Shown here piece by piece: positions 53,528-56,000 of a DNA stretch of 56,000 bases. A program made the position numbers and the translations under genes. Source of the DNA: Cryptomeria japonica (Eukaryota; Streptophyta; Pinopsida; Cupressales; Cupressaceae); contig NC_081409.1 of NCBI RefSeq assembly GCF_030272615.1, positions 18,482,260-18,538,259 of the forward strand, read 5' to 3'. The first letter of the stretch is position 1, and every line of letters begins with the position of its first letter. Below the pieces are notes generated by a model that was not told where the DNA came from, made no database searches, and saw only the letters and a list, made by a program, of their open reading frames with translations.

Positions 53528-54299
53528 TCACCAACACCACTTATGCTTCTTGTCAAAGATTCTCCGTAAAAGATCTGTCGGTAAAACCTTAAACCTATGC
53601 CGGTAAGGATTTACAAAAGTGTATGATAGAATATGATCACCAAGTCAATACCAACTGACCAAAACATGCTTCAGGAACATGTAATACATTAAACCAAACA
53701 TACTCCATTAATCCAAAATGCCGAAAGTGTCCAACATATAGTCCCTTCTGTCGATAACACTAGATCTTCTACCAGTAATCAAAACCTGTCTGCCCTTAAC
53801 CAACCATAATAGCTAGTGTTGACATCAATGAAAAAACATCAATGCAACACATAATCAATATCCCCATAACCAGTTCTTCCATATTGCCAACAATCTCCCC
53901 TTTTGGCATTTATGGCAACACTAGATGTGAAAAACATCTAAGTACCAAGAAATGCCAAACAAGTCTCCTCAATGGAAGACAACCAACAATCTCCAACTCA
54001 AAGATATAGTAATGGGGTTTTTAAACAAAGACCAAACTCCCCTTGAGAGTAATATCTCTGTAAAGCTCTAAATTACATATATATCTCCCTCTAATGTATA
54101 CAACTCCTTAAGTTTTTTTTTTCACATCAATATCTCTCCCCCTTTGACATCAATGCCAAAGATATGACATAGATATCAAAATTCTATGAATCTCAAAGCT
54201 GACTACTCCCCCAGAGTAGTAGCACCACTACATCAATCCGGAGCAAAGGATAAAGATGTTGATCCATACTGGAATGATGCACTGCACAATCAGCTAAGT

Positions 54300-56000
54300 C
54301 TCTGTTCGAGGGGTAGATACCCCTAACCTGTCTCTCAAATATTCAAATGATTCGTTAGACAATGGTTTAGTGAATATATCCACAATATGCTCTTTAGTGT
54401 TCACATAAACCAATTTGACTTCCTTTCTTCCATGTTGTCCTTCAAAAAGTTATACTTTATTGATTTGTATTTAGTCTTAGAGTGAAATACCAGATTCTTA
54501 GACATGTCAATAGCTGCAGTGTTATCACAGTAGATAACTACCAGTTCACTACAATTTACCCTTGTTGGTATTTTGGTATGGTTTTGTCATTGATGTCAAC
54601 ACCTGCTAAATACACCTACTTTGGAGATCCAGCAACATTCACTAGCAATCAGTAAACTGTTCAAACAATCATCAGTATATGGTTAACCGGAAGGATATAA
54701 TGTTCACTGGTACCTTCAATGACATGGTCCAAGACACTTGGTAATGTCGAAGACATCATACAGACACTTTTCCTTGAAGTAATATCATTGGTATATTCTT
54801 ATTTGCATATTTGCTTTTACCGGCAAATAGGTCCAGGTTATCTAGGGTTACATCGGCAGGTTTATCTTTTCCAGATCAGCATGGCACGCTATGGAGATGA
54901 TTTATTATTGTTATAAAAGCATTAAGCTGACATGTTCAATCAGTTATTGCATCGAATATTGTATTATTTGTAAAATGTTTTATTGTAATATCTTGTAGAG
55001 CCGACCTACTAAAATTGGTCTTAGGGTATGGTATAAATGTAAGATCTTACGTGTAAGATCAATTGTGGAATGCGAAAAAGAATTGTAAGAAGGTATATGT
55101 GAGATTAAATAGAGGTATACACAAAGACATCATTTGAAGGTGAAGCTAGGTTTTTGTAGAAGCATATCAGCATTACACCGGTACTGAATCCAGCATATGA
55201 AGATGCTATTTTGTGCAGTACATTCTCATTGGATTTAACCATCCAACTGTAGTTAGTGTGACTCCCATTTGTGTTTGAGCAGTGAGCTCTAGGCTGTTGG
55301 CCTTTATGCATGTGCAGACCCCTCTTTGTACACTTACTATCTGTAGTAGTATCATCTGATTGTGGGTAAGGTTTCCCACTGTGGTTTTTCCCCTTACAGG
55401 GTTTCCACGTACAAATATTTGTGTCATGTGTTATGGTTGACTTTGTGCTTATGTTTCATGCATTAATTCTTACTGATACAACATTTCCTGTTAACACTAT
55501 TTACCGACACATTTAACTGTCTTACTGGTATTAAGCATTAAGTTGGTTAATATGATTTTGGTTTGAATTTATTAGACAACTGATTCACCCCCCCTCTCAG
55601 TTGTCCCCAGGACCTACAACCCTGATATCCTTCAACATTTGCTTCATCCACAGGACTTGTGTACAATTGGTTGTTGCTGCAACATATTCAGCTTCTGCAA
55701 TAGATAAAGAAGTGCATGACTATTTTTTGCTAATCCATGAAACTGATTTCTTTCCAAGAAATAAATCTTCACCAGAAGTGCTCTTCCTATCATCAGTATC
55801 TCCAGCCCAATCTAAATCTGTATATGCACATAAAGTGAAGTTATCATCTCTATAATACCATAAGCCATATTATGTTGTTCCTTGCAGATATCAAAATATC
55901 CTCTTTACTGCACATTCATGATTTTATTTAGGATTACTTTGATATCTTGAAACAATACTCACTGCATTCATAATATCTGGTCTAGTCTGAGTCAGATATA
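54300..56000 (-). pseudogene. B2 pol fragment: RNase H, interrupted by I
   Basis: Colinear with 28887-29540 of B. The part 54300-54562 encodes the RNase H end (LRDRLGV, DIFTK-type motif), and 55624-56000 encodes the preceding stretch (LSTAEAEYVAA region, SDWVGD-type core). It carries indels relative to B (for example near 54430) and substitutions that break the frame. The window ends before RT. Confidence 0.82.
54563..55618 (+). mobile_element. Solo LTR I (1,056 bp), related to A/B LTRs
   Basis: TGTTGGTATTTTGG...GGACCTACA flanked by ACCCT at 54558-54562 and 55619-55623; the intact B sequence has the site once (29147). It shares with A and B the blocks GAGCAGTGAGCTCTAGG...TGCATGTGCA (55278-55321), GGTTTTTCCCCTTACAGGG (55384-55402) and GATTCACCCCCCCTCTCAG (55582-55600). 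The strand is taken from these blocks. No internal region remains. Confidence 0.92.

Larger units (their letters stand above)
27567..53892 (-). mobile_element. Element B: Ty1/copia retrotransposon, split by G, F and H
   Basis: Minus-strand element. Shared right LTR (41893-42809 plus 53533-53892), primer site, gag start (41834-41327), gag/protease piece (35091-34100), integrase and RT/RNase H (31480-28887), 3' UTR with polypurine runs, then a left LTR piece (28485-27567) cut off by C. F interrupts gag, G interrupts the integrase zinc-binding region and H interrupts the right LTR. Its right LTR is also the 3' LTR of a second copy, B2. Confidence 0.88.
41893..53892 (-). repeat. LTR shared by B and B2, interrupted by H
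   Basis: LTR sequence at 41893-42809 and 53533-53892 (about 1,277 bp in total); minus strand TGTTGGCAATATGG...ATCCTAACA. To its left is a primer site and gag start (5' end of B); to its right are polypurine tracts and an RNase H end (3' end of B2). So a single LTR serves two tandem internal regions. Confidence 0.83.
53893..56000 (-). mobile_element. Element B2: second copia copy, 3' end, runs off the window
   Basis: Minus strand. Closely matches 28486-29540 of B: polypurine tracts, then the RNase H end, interrupted by solo LTR I at 54563-55618, then RNase H/RT coding sequence to 56000. It lies directly behind the LTR shared with B. Confidence 0.85.

Noticed and set aside
54719-54916. 65-codon frame in solo LTR I
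   Set aside because: It lies wholly in an LTR and has no protein signature.
1-56000. Host genes, tRNA or rRNA
   Set aside because: Every long reading frame could be assigned to a mobile element or its remains; I saw no tRNA-like cloverleaf or rRNA segment.

Overview
This window is a dense nest of plant LTR retrotransposons. I see no host protein-coding gene, rRNA, tRNA or CRISPR array. AT-rich DNA, insertions inside insertions, initiator-Met-type primer sites (TGGTATCAGAG) and several long gypsy and copia lineages fit a large plant genome. The general flavour suggests a gymnosperm, but that is an impression and not proven.

Layout. The oldest layer is a minus-strand Ty1/copia element B (27567-53892). 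It shares its right-hand LTR with a second, tandem copia copy B2 that runs off the right edge. Into B went: chromovirus-like gypsy C (4450-27566, minus; in the left LTR of B); a 2.6-kb solo LTR G (31486-34094); a decayed plus-strand copia F (35097-41326); and an Athila-like gypsy H (42810-53527, plus; in the shared LTR). Solo LTR I (54563-55618) sits in B2. Into C went: a pol-less LTR element A (5754-13842, plus); a Tat-lineage gypsy D (14583-23070, minus); and an LTR fragment E (4027-4449), which is itself cut by A' (1-4026, minus), a second copy of the A family. A retroposed 1.4-kb piece J (11661-13039) sits in the 3' LTR of A. Target-site duplications support A (ACTAA), D (ATAGG), G (CTGCC), I (ACCCT), J (14 bp), and, with one mismatch each, F and H.

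Coding content. C, H, B and F carry gag-protease-integrase-RT-RNase H genes with many stops or frameshifts. D keeps one uninterrupted 949-codon pol reading frame with an intact integrase DDE triad, but it lacks gag, protease and the start of RT. A and A' carry no recognisable protease, RT or integrase. They have a coiled-coil protein with four CCHC zinc knuckles (ORF1) and an unrecognised reading frame of about 1,088 codons (ORF2).

Most interesting. (i) The A family is a non-autonomous LTR element with a large unknown ORF2, and its LTR shares sequence blocks with copia B and solo LTR I, which suggests cross-mobilisation. (ii) D is a chimera: a copy of its pol tail lies directly behind a truncated 5' LTR, and its LTR pair is mosaic in identity. 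(iii) The non-coding part of D carries inverted-repeat units with compensatory base changes.
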